A stretch of DNA of 64,000 nt. It comes from Haemonchus contortus (Eukaryota > Nematoda > Chromadorea > Rhabditida > Trichostrongylidae). Numbering within the stretch: the first letter of the stretch is position 1; each line of letters opens with the position of its first letter. The notes under the pieces were generated by a model that saw nothing but the letters and a program-made list of their open reading frames with translations, was not told where the DNA came from and made no database searches. Position numbers and translations under genes: made by a program. The DNA is taken from positions 5,907,374 through 5,971,373 of the forward strand of contig LS997567.1 of NCBI GenBank assembly GCA_000469685.2, in the 5' to 3' direction. Below are positions 22,901-35,130 of the stretch, one piece after another.

Positions 22901-25900
22901 CTGTGACATGGCACTGAACGCACTCGCTAACGTTGCTCCAGAATCCGGAAGTAGGGCCGAATTCTCGGCAAACGCCCGAATCTGATCCAAAGCCGATGGC
23001 AAAGCGGTTGAGGCGATGGTGCTCAGGAAGCCGCTTGTGCTCACCAAATTATCCATCGACAAGGCCGATTCCAGAGAACTTGGTGTTTGCTGAAAAAAAA
23101 AGGGAATGAGAAGGGAACAATCCGATTTCAGAAGCTGCAGCCGAACTAGCTGTACATACTTCTTGTTTGACGGCGACTGCTGCAGCAGCCATGTTGGCGA
23201 CGTCGACAAGTGATGCCATCGTGGTCGAAAGATTCGCTATATCAGCCAACGATGAACACTGTGATGTGGTAGTGACCGTCGATGTCGTTGTACTGGAAGC
23301 TGGTGCTGGCGTCGGTGGTTTGATTTCGAGTCCAACGGCCAATTGCTGTTCAACGGTGTGTGATTCACGCATATGCTTTTTTAGTCTGTAAAAAAACAAA
23401 GAATTCATCAGCCATACGGTGAAACAGGGAAGATGCCATTGTTTCAAATGAAATTCGTATAAAAATCCCATACCTTCCTTCAGTGCGACTCGTATAATCG
23501 CACATACTGCACTGATGGTCACCATGGGTGTTCATGTGACTGTTGTAGTGGAATTTCGAGTTACATGAAAAACCACAAATGGGACAAACAAGGGCAGCAT
23601 TTTGGCCTGTTGTAGGTGTACAAAACGATGCAGGACCTAATCCGGGAGGGCGGCAGAAGGACGCTGAAATCGAGTAGCTGATAGAAGCGTGGGCAATCAG
23701 GGATTTTTAGACAACTCACAATTGCTTTCTGAGGTAGACACTGTTGAATCTGTCGAAGAGAATGCACTGTTCATAATAACTGGTGTAGTTGAGTGTGAGG
23801 TGGTCGTAGTGGGCACATTTGGATCGTTGCCTTTACCGTTTTCCGTTGGCGATGACACACGTTGAATCCTTGACTGATCACTGGATGAGGCAAACGATTG
23901 CTGTGAGAAGTTGAGGAGGAGATGCCTGAAAAGGCCCTTTAACGATGTACGATTACGGTATAACTTTGTCCAGCTTCAAGGGTCTTTTTCTCGGTTTGGC
24001 GTCCAGTTTCATACTTTCTGTACCCTCTTACGAAGGTGCATCGGAGTCGCATAAGTCCGAAGGGCTAGGACCCCAAGAAGGACGCCCAGCGACTGCCACC
24101 CAAGGACAAACCGTTTTAAGAAACAAAAGAGACGATCTTCAAAAATGTCTTGGCAAGCCTACCCTGAAGTCCAGACTGAAGCTACACGGGTCTCCTGCTG
24201 CAGCTGACCACCCCGCAGACCGCCGGGAAAAAGGGGAGGGAAGCGGGGCGTACTTACAAAACAGCTGAAGGGATTGTGATGAGTAATCTGTTGAGTCCCG
24301 TGTCCACATGACCTTTGCACATTTCCATGCGGTTTTGCATGCTGGTCACGTGTTCCCCGGGTTGAAATTAGGATTTCAGGAAAGGTTAAAATGAAGTCTG
24401 TTCTGCAGTTGTTTTCAACAGAGAACGTTTCCAAAGTCTGTGCACGTTTTTGTCCTATGGCCGTACGAGTTTTTGTGTTGACAATGAAGTATTAGGTTGA
24501 GTCATAAGTCCTCGGACAAAATGATAGTGATGAATTCTAGCGATCATAACTCTTGAAAGAGGTGACGAAAATGAACGTGCGAGGCATTATCAGATAGAGT
24601 ATAGAAAGCTCTTCTGAACGCATACTGGAGAAGGCACCTAACTATTTCCTTTCAAGCAACTATGCCTCATGATTTCAAGCCGTCGCAACTCCACATCCGC
24701 AACCCCATCATATTTATTTTTTTATCTGGCCATGAACCCGCGGCAATCGGAAGAGGTACGAAGGACGTTCACAAGCAGGACGTGTACAATTTACAAGTCT
24801 CACCAGAAGTTCACATCGGGCGACTGTTCCGTCGAAAATGAAGACCATCTGGGAGGCTCAATGAAGTTGGATTTGAAGGTGCTGCGGAGCCAGGTGGAAG
24901 CCGATCCGTATCAAACTACTCGTGAACTGGCAGTCACCCTTGGGGAGTCAGTCCACAGTTCTTCGTGAATTGGAGTCAATCGACAAGGTGCGAAAGCTCG
25001 GCCGATAGGTGCCTCATGCTTTGAAGCAGTATGACATAGACCGCCGCGACGACGTGGCACTTTCTCTCTTCACGCTCAAGGGCACCACACGTGGCTCGAG
25101 TGCCTAGTCCCCAGGGTTGCGAAGTCGATCCTCTACTCTAACGTTTACCGGCGTGCTCAATGGATTGACCAAGGTGCGCATGCAAAATACTCCCCCAAAC
25201 CCAACGTAGACCCCAAGGAGGTTATGCTCTGATTCTGGCTGAGCATTCACGGTGTCGAATAATGGGAGCTGCTAGACGAAGGATGCACAGTGACCGCACA
25301 CGTTTACATTACGCAACTGAGGAATATGAAGGCGAATCCCGAAGCTACACGTCCACAGCAGCACAAAGTTTACTTCCAGCACGACAACGCTCGCCCTCAC
25401 ATTGCAAGAACGACAAAAATTGAACTGACGAATTTCGGCAGGACAAGTTTACCACACCAACCATGTTCCTCAGACTTGTATCCCTCGGATTACCACCTTT
25501 TTCCCCATCTCCAACGTCATCTGGATGGTCAGGACTTTCAAACCCGCGACGACATCAAAATGGCACTGGTGCACTTCTTCAAGGGCCAGCTCCCAGCGTT
25601 CTAAAGCAAGGACATCTACGATCTGCCCAAGCATTGGCAGAAGACCATCGATGCCAATGGGGCATATTTCAAATGATTCGTCATTGTCGTTTAAAAATTG
25701 TAGGATAAATATTATCATTGCCATTTTGTCCGAGGACTTATGACTCAACCTAATAAAAACAAAAAATCTGTTGAATAGACACACGAATAAACATGAGTGC
25801 ATTCGTGGAGGAGGTATCGGAGGACAGCTAAACTCACGAGGCTTCATCTTCCTTGTGTGATGTCGTTGTGCTAACGCGGTTATCGTCGTTGTCGTCAGGA

Positions 25901-28588
25901 TGCCCTTCGTCCGTCTCTGAATATCAAAACAAATGTGTTTTTCGAGAATCTCGACATCAATGGCCGTTATCGATTTTTTTTTCGAAAAAAAAACTCCAAC
26001 GAGCAACTTCTACAAGAACGAAAAACAACCGAAAAAAAGTTGATGGAGTGCCTTACATATATCACTGAAATGCTCGATAAAAAGGGGCCCGGAAAACGGA
26101 AATCGTAAAGCGACTTGAGGTGCGTAAGAGATTTTCAAAAGCGGAAAGATTGTTTACTGACATTTATATTTCCAATAGGACTGTATTTCCGGCCCCGGAA
26201 AAGACGCTTTTTAGACCCCCTCCCGAAAACGTTTCAAAATGCACGGAAATGGTTTTCGATACCATAGAGAGCAATGGATTCGAAGCTAATGGATTGTGGT
26301 TGGAACATCCACTTGCACGTGGATGCCCACAAAGTTGAAATTCAGTGTTTTTGAGGGGCCCAGGGGGATTAATAGCAAACAGAAAAGCAGAGAGGGAAGC
26401 TAGAGAGGCCGAAACGTGCTTGCCAAGGGAACGAAGCACAGCCTCGGCAATGCACGTCGAGTAGGCGGAACAAAACGATAAGGTTCGAAAATCGGAATTG
26501 CGAAAAGCGGAACGCCCTAGTGGCTGTTCCCACGATATTTGAAAGGCTGAGAGAGCAACAACTAGTGAAAGTGAAGGACGGGGAACAGGTATTCAAAGGT
26601 GACGAAGTAAACCTTTACCGTAATCAACGCTGCACTGCATGCGAAGTTCAGAAGACGTCTTAGCGATGTCGACCTCAACATCTTCTGAATGTGGTTCGCT
26701 ACCACCTTCGACATCAAGACGGCGTTCATCCTCGTCACCGCTCAGCGATGGTGAAGCCGATGCATCGTATGAAGCCGAATGGTGCTCGGCAGATTTCCGC
26801 TCCTCCTTGAATGAGCACTAATTAACTGGTTAATAACTCTGGATGGGTCTATAAAAGGGTCAAATCCGTACCTCTTTGAGGCTATGGATGTCATGCTGAT
26901 CCATGGGTTCAGGTTTGTCATCAGCAGTTACTTCGGCGGTAGGACACGGAGCTGGTAGAGTCGCCTGCCCACCAGTGGGCATTACAGGTGAACCAAAGTG
27001 AGGCGAAAGTAACTGAGGTCGTGGTCTGGCCAATTCTGCCGACGGTGCCTCCAATGAGTTCCATTTTTTCCACTCATTGATTTTATTATTGTTCGCTGTC
27101 CATTCTCCGGAGGATGGTTGTTGCCAGGCGGATCTGAAGACAAAAAAAACGTAACCGGTTATTTGAGCAAACATCATATGACAACTCAGGCGATCAAATC
27201 CGTAAAAAAAACTGGGGTAACGTACCGAAATAGAGGTTGAGGTTGTGCAGGTGTGAAGCCGGCGAACGGTATTCGCCAAGCACCTTGTTGCATGGCGTGA
27301 AACGCGGCCGGCACGCCTTCTTGCGGTCGAGGAACCTGCAAGCGTCGACTATGGCTGGCCAGTGGTGGGCAGACCTGGTCTGCACGCACGTGTGCATCCC
27401 TACGACACAGCAACGGCAACGGGCCACGAACACGTTGGGTGTCGCATTAAATGTGTGAGAAAATGTTGACGAGTAGATGATGGATGAAAAAGAAGAGGGT
27501 TAGTATGAAGAACTGTAGATGACTCACGCACGCGCAGGCGCAGGCACCCATACCGCTTCCCACATATGGACCCATAGGAACACCAGAAGACCGCCCGCCT
27601 TAGGATTTATTTGTCGCTAGCGGCGACACAGCGGTGATACCGTCGCAAGAAGGAGGAGATGGTGCGGCTCATGGTGGTTGCCACAAAAAAAATGTGTGCC
27701 GAGCCCGTTCGCGCCCGTTCGCGGAACGCAATAACCAAAAGTACACCCTCTGTTTTATGCTATTCAGCAGGCAAAAAGTGCAATCCGTGATAAAAACTGG
27801 AGGCATACACACACGGCCTGTTTTCATCGTAAAGTACTCCCAAAAAATGCACTAATAGTACAGCAATAGAACGGAAATGTATGAGTATGCGCGTATGTTT
27901 GAACGTGGGAATTTGCGCGTGGTATGCGTAAGCCCCCCATGTGCCTGTGTGATATGACCGAAACGTTTTGAGTTTATTTAAACTTTCTTAAGTCGTAGGG
28001 GTCTGGACAGATTTTCGGGATAAAATTGAAAATGAAGTGAATCACCCCTTGCCCACAGGGCGATTTAATTACGCCCGTTCGGGAAAACACCCTGAGCTGA
28101 ATCAGAAGCAAAAGGTGGCGAAATATCCCAAAAAGTCTTCCAACTAAATCAGAGTTCAGTATATTTGAGCCTTTTTTCTCAGCACAAAGCTATTGATTTC
28201 CTCCGAATGATCTACTGTCTTCCTATATAAATATGATTAATACTTTTCTTTTTTTTAAGGGTGGCCTGCAGTGTGAACGTGCAGGACGGCACGTACACAC
28301 TTTTGAATTCCCGCGCAAACGTAATTCCCCACGGAAAACGAAAAAATGGAAATGCCCCCGAACAAATGGATACACACGTTTCGAAATACGTTGTCTGATG
28401 TACAAGTAACTACTGCAAGCTGTTAGACAGTAAAGAGAGAATAAACAGATCAACAGGTAAACAATTCTGTGAGAAAAAAGTGATCATACCTGAATAGGTG
28501 TATGAGTGGCGAGGTGGGCTAGTTGCTCCCTTAGAGGGTCTCGGTTCCAACTTGACGGAGGTTGCGTGGAATCATCACACTGTGCCAT
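19951..28588 (-). CDS. hbl-1: Hunchback-like zinc-finger transcription factor HBL-1, 17 exons, 995 aa
   Basis: Exons: 28490-28588, 27226-27335, 26872-27133, 26619-26805, 25838-25916, 23720-23925, 23474-23663, 23160-23385, 22865-23089, 22616-22798, 21417-21587, 21119-21346, 20882-21058, 20682-20829, 20498-20634, 20142-20369, 19951-20082. They sum to 2988 nt and every phase joins. Nine C2H2 fingers are visible, first Cys to last His near residues 341-361, 366-387, 547-567, 576-596, 604-624, 632-654, 742-762, 944-964 and 972-994. The central four carry the Hunchback signatures [17 protein letters not shown] and [19 protein letters not shown]. The last two form the Hunchback C-terminal pair ([20 protein letters not shown]). 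The C. elegans protein is about 980 aa (from memory). HBL-1 is a nuclear repressor acting in larval temporal patterning below let-7-family and lin-4 microRNAs. The start at 28588 is the first ATG of exon 1; the open frame continues upstream, so a longer N-terminus is possible. Intron 5 holds a mariner and intron 10 a TTAA element. Confidence 0.95.
21864..22328. mobile_element. TTAA-flanked inverted-repeat element, copy D, in hbl-1 intron 10
   Basis: 465 bp between TTAA sites. The left end (TGGCAAAGTTCACGATAA) is diverged, and the right end reads ATCGTGATCTATGCCTTTAA. It lies wholly within hbl-1 intron 10 (21588-22615). Confidence 0.65.
24492..25753 (+). mobile_element. mariner-family transposon in hbl-1 intron 5
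   Basis: The element is 1262 bp, flanked by TA (24490-24491 and 25754-25755), with perfect 32 bp inverted repeats (24492-24523 and 25722-25753) starting TTAGGTTGAGTCATAAGTCC. Length and TA duplication are typical of mariner. It lies inside hbl-1 intron 5 (23926-25837), and its transposase runs opposite to hbl-1. Perfect repeats suggest a fairly recent insertion. Confidence 0.92.
24663..25670 (+). pseudogene. Degenerate mariner transposase
   Basis: The best-preserved part is about 25290-25604, with [14 protein letters not shown] around the second catalytic Asp and [19 protein letters not shown] around the third, the mariner DD34D pattern. N-terminal coding near 24663-24960 (QLHIRN-like) is in another frame, and the region around the first Asp is shifted and interrupted. 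At least two frame changes make it non-functional. Confidence 0.85.
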
Positions 28589-29517
28589 TCCACTCGCGAT
28601 CCTTACCGCATATACCTCACCTGAATCAGGGCAAATCCACTTAATTACAGTACTACCTTATTTCTATTCAAGAAAAAACGACCAATACCATAACAGATCA
28701 CGATTAAAATAGAGTTAAAACGAGATTCCTAGGTGGGAGGTGGGGTAGGGGGCACAATGACGGGGAGATTGAATGTCTTGAATTTCCCGTTGATGATGTC
28801 AGTTGCAAGACGTGAGAACTTCGAATAATAGAATATTTTTGGCAACAAAAAAGTAGCCAAAAAAGGAAAATGCCCTAGCAACAGCAGGGGGTCCAACGTG
28901 GGGCAATCTGGCTCTTTCACGTATATGTATGCATGACAACTATGAAAGTGCGACAAAAACTAGTAAGTAACCTGTCATGGTCATCAGTGTTGTACTTGAT
29001 GAATGGACTGTACAAAACATATTTAAAAAAGAAAGGGCAATAGTTTTTATGTAACCCTCGATGGAATAAATTCATGGCCGTCAGATATAAAATGACGAGA
29101 AGATCATTTCGACGGGATGGAACATTTGGGACGAGAATGAGGTCGACTAGACAGAAATAGGTGAGCAGGAACTTTTAGCATCAAGCTGGTGAATTCCGGA
29201 TGGACAAGTCTGTCTGTCTTTCTTTTTCCCATTTCACTCGACACTTCTAGTCGTTTGTCGATAGTACATCAGTAGGGCGACATCACGCGTTGTATTTTCG
29301 GCATTGAGGCATGTTTTTTACTTTTCCCCACCTCCCTCCCTCCGGGTGCCCTCTACGAAACCTCCTCATCCCGTGTTTTTGCGCAGTTCTCGTCTACACT
29401 CAAACATATGCACTATAGGGAAGCTCTCACTCGTTCCCACACGAGCTGTTGTCAGCTGTATATCGCCATCAATTGAAGACAATTTAAATACAAAAAAATT
29501 ATAACGATTACGAAGAT

Positions 29518-29525
29518 ATGCAAAT
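29518..29525 (+). promoter_or_regulatory. Octamer motif ATGCAAAT (POU-type site)
   Basis: Exact octamer about 0.9 kb upstream of the hbl-1 start codon, at the edge of a GC-rich island. Confidence 0.3.
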
Positions 29526-29845
29526 CGATAGACGCCATAGATGGGATAGATGTGTGTGTGTGTGCGGGCAAAGGGGGGAAAAGGCGATAGGAGCTGGTGG
29601 CTGGCTATGGCTGATGCAGTGGTGTGGCCGACGATGGACGACGACCACGACGATCGAAACGGTCAGCGGGGTTTTGAAAAATCGTCCCCGACCGAGCGAC
29701 CATTAACCAGATGTTTCCTGGGTGATCGTTGTATCGCACTGCAGCCGACGTACGCATGCAATTGCTGTCCCCCGATGACCACAGAGGGGGGACAACGCAA
29801 GAACACGGCCGATGCATGACTAAGCGGGGCTTTTTTCAACTGCGT

Positions 29846-29853
29846 ATGCAAAT
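29846..29853 (+). promoter_or_regulatory. Octamer motif ATGCAAAT (POU-type site)
   Basis: Second exact octamer, 330 bp from the first, inside the same GC-rich island. Confidence 0.3.
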
Positions 29854-32800
29854 TTGAGCCGCCGTTTCGCCTTTTCCCCTCGCCTCTCGAATCGACACTT
29901 CCACCAGCAGCAGCAGCGGAACGGCCGGCCACGAACAGAGGCATTAAGGATCGCTCGCCCTCGTTCACCCGCGCGACCAACCCGCCGGCCGTCAGATGAA
30001 CCATTCGGATAACTCGGTCAAAATAAAATGGATGGGAGAAACCCGTGAAAGCAATGGGCTCAGAGGGAATAACATCAAAAACACTTCTAAAAAGGCTTAA
30101 AGAAAGAGAGAGTGAAAAACGACTGCCGAGGAATAGTAAAGGACTTCCATTCGATAGGTTAATATTTTTGGAAACTCGATTAAAAAAACGGAACGTCGCA
30201 GCTGTAAGAAGAGAGGGTGGGAGGGGAAAAAATGTCTAATGAGAAACCAGAACACAGTCGCGACATGCATAAATCAGCCCCATCGGGTCGCCAAAATTTT
30301 TACGACTTATCCGACACAATGGGCAAAGGCCACGATTACCAGTATCCATAGAACACAATGGTCAGAACGCACATTCTGTACCGGATATGACACACTAACG
30401 CGCATGCAATCTGGAAAGCACAACGGGACAGCTTGACAATATGAAATATCAAAAATATCGGGCCACCATGAAATTTGAATTTATACAACTATTTTACTTG
30501 AATTTTTGGATGACCACATTGAGGCGGGGCAAGAAAAAAACTGATGGAGGGCCATGAATGTAGGGCTTTAAACTGACGATATTTAGCAATATTTACAGCA
30601 CTCAGGTAACCCAGCTTTAGATATTCCGAAACCGCCCCAGAATTGCTTTTATCGCAAGTATTTGCTCCCTCTGAGCCAATAGTTTTGGCAACTTGTAAAA
30701 AACCATAGTTGTTTTCGTGGAGCATGAAACATAAAATCATGATTGGCCAACAAATCTGTCACTCAGCGTTGTGATTGGTCACCTACAATCAAAGACTGAT
30801 CTACAACCGGACACCCTGATTGGTCAGCACGTCAGAGCTGATTCACATTGAGGACTGTAGGTGTTCACTCGAAAAATCTGGTATATACTCTAGTAATGTA
30901 CTGTAGCGACCAACAACAGGCAATAAGGACTCATAAAAATTATACTCGAGTAGTGCTGACTTTACCTACGAGAAAAACAATGTCATTGAAAGAACACACT
31001 GAAAACAGGACCATTCGTTTTGATCGGCTTGTTCCAGCATTAACGATGAAAGTACAAGGTTGAGCCGAACGCCCGGAAAAATCAGGAAATGAAAACGAAA
31101 TTTTGGAGAGTGTTCTTTGTTCCGTCCCTCTACATAGCCCAACCCATTAAACCCTCGTCCCTCACTTTCTATCGTAGCTGGTTTTCCGCGTCGGTTTTCT
31201 CCGAGTGCCTCGATAAAAATGTCTCTTTGTGTGCGGGGCCGGACGATGCGAATGTGGTGCCATTTGAATGCGGCAGTAAAGCGAATCCCCCAACCTCCAC
31301 GGGCCAACATCGTTGAACTCTAAACTCAGAAATAGGGCTTTAAAGAGTTTAAACCGTAGAGTCTTTCTGACAATTCCCCGTTATTCTGGTCAAATTGAAA
31401 CGATTTCCCTTCTCACTATATCGGCCCGAAAATCAAACTAGAATGGTACGTACACGGCTGGCTTGAAGGCCGGCCCGGATAACACGATGTCCCGAAAGGT
31501 CAACGCAGGACGCGCGCGCGCTAAAAATCCCCCTTTGTTGATTGAAACATAGTGCAACCAGTAAACAATCGACAGGAAACCAAACATCCCACGCGTCGCA
31601 GACATCACTACGCCAACCGTATGGAACGGGGGGCGGTAGTGACGAAACGGGGAGGCGCAGACTGCAGGCGTGCCGGACGAGACAACGTTCAGCGGCCGAA
31701 GATTGTTTTTCACGTGTGACCAATACGCGCGCTTCCCGGCACGCTCTAATGCGGCCACACTCTCTCGCTATTGGTCAGCCTGATATCTGTTCCATGTCTA
31801 GAGCGGTCACTTAGGGTCAGCAAACAGAAAACGCAGATAAAATTATGCGAATAGAGGTTTATGACAGAATGGAGGGGAGAATGGATGGTAAACGTTGAGA
31901 AGAATCGGATACACACTAGGTCACTTAAATACGGCATGGTACCGAACGGAAATAACCGTAAATAATCAGAGATAATTACTAGAAAAAGCTGGTTTTTTAG
32001 GTCGAGGGTCAGCGAATTACAACATGGTAAGCACTGATATCATTTTTTATGGATAGATAAGACAGCTTGATGGCGAGTGACCTCGGCAGAATTTCTCATG
32101 TTAGTGCATGTGATTAGACACACAGGCGTACGATATCAGTGCAAAAGCAGAATGATATGAAAATGGACCCTTTAGTGTCTCCCCAGTAGTTCCCCGTAAG
32201 GGGATCTATGATCATTGCGAGTAAGCCATAGTAAAGGATCAGAGATTTCATGATATCAAAGTAGATAACAAGTCTTAAAGCAGAAATGGGGGATAACGGA
32301 TCAGAAGCTCCGCAACAACAACAAATTCTCCCTCGCTTAGTTTTTGAGCTTCTGAGAACGAGAGAACACCCGAGAGATCTTTGAGCTATCTAAGTCAGCC
32401 GAGAAAAGGCCAGGTCCCACCATAACTATGTACGTTCAGCCTTAACCAACAATATTCAATTTTGTGAATATTTGAACATATCTACATGAAATTTTTATGT
32501 TGGGAGGGATTCGTTTACTCAGTGGGCATGGGAAAAATGAATGTTCAGGGAGGGAGTCCCTATGTAAAGAAACAAAATGCACTTCCAATGTATAAAAGAA
32601 GCTTTTTGCTATTTACTTTTTTCCCGTTGCAAAGCGAAAGAGCTAATAAGCATAGATTTTTTGTGCCAAGCAAAATCGGGGAAAAGACCGGCCATGAAGC
32701 TGGGTAAAACATGAATGGAGGAGTCAATCGTGGAGGAAAAACAGAGCGGTGTTCTAACAGTATAGCTCTAACAGAGTAATGTTACCATATGTGATAGACG

Positions 32801-32919
32801 TGAACGTGAAACAACGGAACGAACGTCTTTCCGACTACGGCAAAGTGCGAGCGGAGTTTCCGAGGGTGGGGGTGGGGTGCTTGCGCCCTAATGAACGCGC
32901 CAGCCGCCCCAACGCCTAT

Positions 32920-32927
32920 ATGCAAAT
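32920..32927 (+). promoter_or_regulatory. Octamer motif ATGCAAAT (POU-type site)
   Basis: Third exact octamer, within the GC-rich island at 32830-33090, about 4.3 kb upstream of hbl-1. Confidence 0.25.
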
Positions 32928-35110
32928 GAATGTTTTGCGGGTGGCACGGCGAGCGCAACAACACAACACCACACGAACGGGGACGGCGCGACCCCCGGTC
33001 CGACCCCCTTCATTGGGTGCCGTTCACCAATAACACCTGCACTGGAACTGGTCCCCCATAACCTCTGAGCAGCACCGTTCACCAGTCGGTCGGCAGCTGG
33101 CTGGTAAGGTGGTTGGTGCAGGTGGTACCGAACAAGGTGTAAAAGTATAAATAGTATCGGTGTAGGAGGAGTGACAAAAGACTATTTGGTCCTAAATCCT
33201 TCAACGAACCCTGGTCATTGCTGAAGATACGGCGACGCCGATGGCGCTAGAAACAATGAAGATACTACATGAGAAGTAGTACTAAAAAACTCCGTTCAAG
33301 TAACCCTGAAGACTGATAAATTACCTACATAAAAGACGAAGTAGTAATGAGCTACATCTAGACCACACAGCTGTGCAGGCAACTCTCTGTCCAAAAAGAA
33401 TGTTGTCACCCGGACGAAAATACCCGGATCGGACGTGAAACCGTAAAAAAATTGGGTGAAGGGTCCCTGGGATTACACTTGGCTTGTACGACAAGGATTT
33501 ATTGGTCCTCCGTCCACGTCTGTAAACGCTTTGAAGTTCCTCACTCCCTTAGAGAAAGGGGTCCGTAGAAGGTCTACTGTACTGTTTGAACAGCAGCGCA
33601 CGTACTATCAAGAAAAAGCCATTCAGAAGTAAACTTGTAACGATGAAAAAGTAGAGCTTGACTCCCTGAAGAGTTTAGAGCCATTGTTCAAACTGGAACT
33701 GCCGATGAAATGTCAACGAAGAGCATACAAGCCGTCAGACATGTGCGTAAGCGAACAACGACAATAAAACACTACTAAAAAATGAAGGAGCGACAGAAAC
33801 ACGAGGGCTATACGTCAACCCGTCAAGGTTACACTTCCTCACACAAAAGGTATAAAAAAATGGCGGGCGTTTTTGAATGGCAACGGAGGAACTCGTCGAG
33901 GCGATGAAACCGTTCGTCGCCATCGTCGTCGCCATCGTTTCGTCACCACGTGAAGGCCATACCTCGCTCACCCTTGAGGGTGTGGAATCGTAAAGGCGAT
34001 GATGTCATGGCGAGATGATGCAACTTTGAAAAAAAGTCAAGTAATTCGTAGGTGATTCCAATCGCAACCCCCTGGGTGACTGGACCACCCTCGAGTTCGT
34101 AGTTGTATTTGCAAATCCCTTACCAACCATGGTCATCCACCTTGGTCGAGGTGGCTTGGCGAACCTGTTTGCAGCCATCACCAAAATGGCAAACAACTGC
34201 TTTACTAGTTCAGTTACTCTGGGCAGGAGGGCGACAAGTTGTCCGGCGTTTTTGTGGGTGAAGCACCATTGTCGAGGAGGTTGTTCGCGCACAGAGTTAA
34301 GTGAGCATTAGAGTACAGAGTATAAATGGAAGTGGGAAAAATTGAAAGAATAAAAAAATAAAAAAAATTAAATGATAAAACCGGATAAAGAACTTCTCAA
34401 TAAGACAACATTCCAATAACCTGGACCACAGTGGTTCAGTATAACTTTAATTGAGTTCATCTGACTATCCAAACCGCTGTAATAGTTTTGAGTAGTACTG
34501 TAACCGGGTGGTGTGGCTCATATACTGCCCTGGTTTGTACTGAACGAGTTTTTTTACATTATACCAAAACAAATACTTGCAGAAATTCTTCATGGCTCAC
34601 TTCATCCCTCGTGATTACTGCATAGAAGCAATCGAGGATATCTGCAACCAATCGGAAGAGCCAAGGGATTTATCCTCATGGTAAGGTGCCCACAGTAGTC
34701 AGCCTGTAAGGTTCTACCTGCCCTCGGACACCTCCATGTGACCCCATAAAAACACTCTAAACCTTTCCAGGACAGTCACAGCTAGATATGGGGTGAGCTG
34801 GGTTCCCCAAATAGAATTCAGGTTGGTGGCAGCTAGTTCCACCTGGATATGTGGGAGGAGATGGCATACCATCTCGGAAATTTTTTGTGACGTGCTTGAG
34901 AAATTCTTTCAATGGCCAAATTCACTCGGCTACTGTAGCTCTACCCAAATAGTACAGTACTAGTTTGCATCCGAATATTGCTCTTCATAGTTCAACCTTC
35001 ACCCTCGCATTCCTGTCTTCCAACACCCATAGAGCCATGTTTGTTTTTCAGAAAAATCTTTTTATCTTTTTGAAATGCGCATATTTTGCGTTTTTACTAT
35101 TTGGTGCAAC

Positions 35111-35130
35111 GTTTTCACCATGGTGAAAAC
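35111..35130. repeat. Perfect 20 bp palindrome
   Basis: GTTTTCACCATGGTGAAAAC is its own reverse complement. It borders a GC-rich block (35130-35440) inside AT-rich intergenic DNA. Confidence 0.75.

Noticed and set aside
24159..24434. Minus-strand open frame in hbl-1 intron 5 considered as an exon
   Set aside because: Exons 5 and 6 join exactly in phase without it, and it has no zinc-finger or Hunchback resemblance.
29518..30004. Several overlapping open frames in a GC-rich island
   Set aside because: Frames overlap on both strands with arginine/glycine-rich translations, typical of non-coding GC-rich DNA.
32779..33082. GC-rich open frames on both strands upstream of hbl-1
   Set aside because: Open on both strands because of base composition; no splice signals and no recognisable protein.
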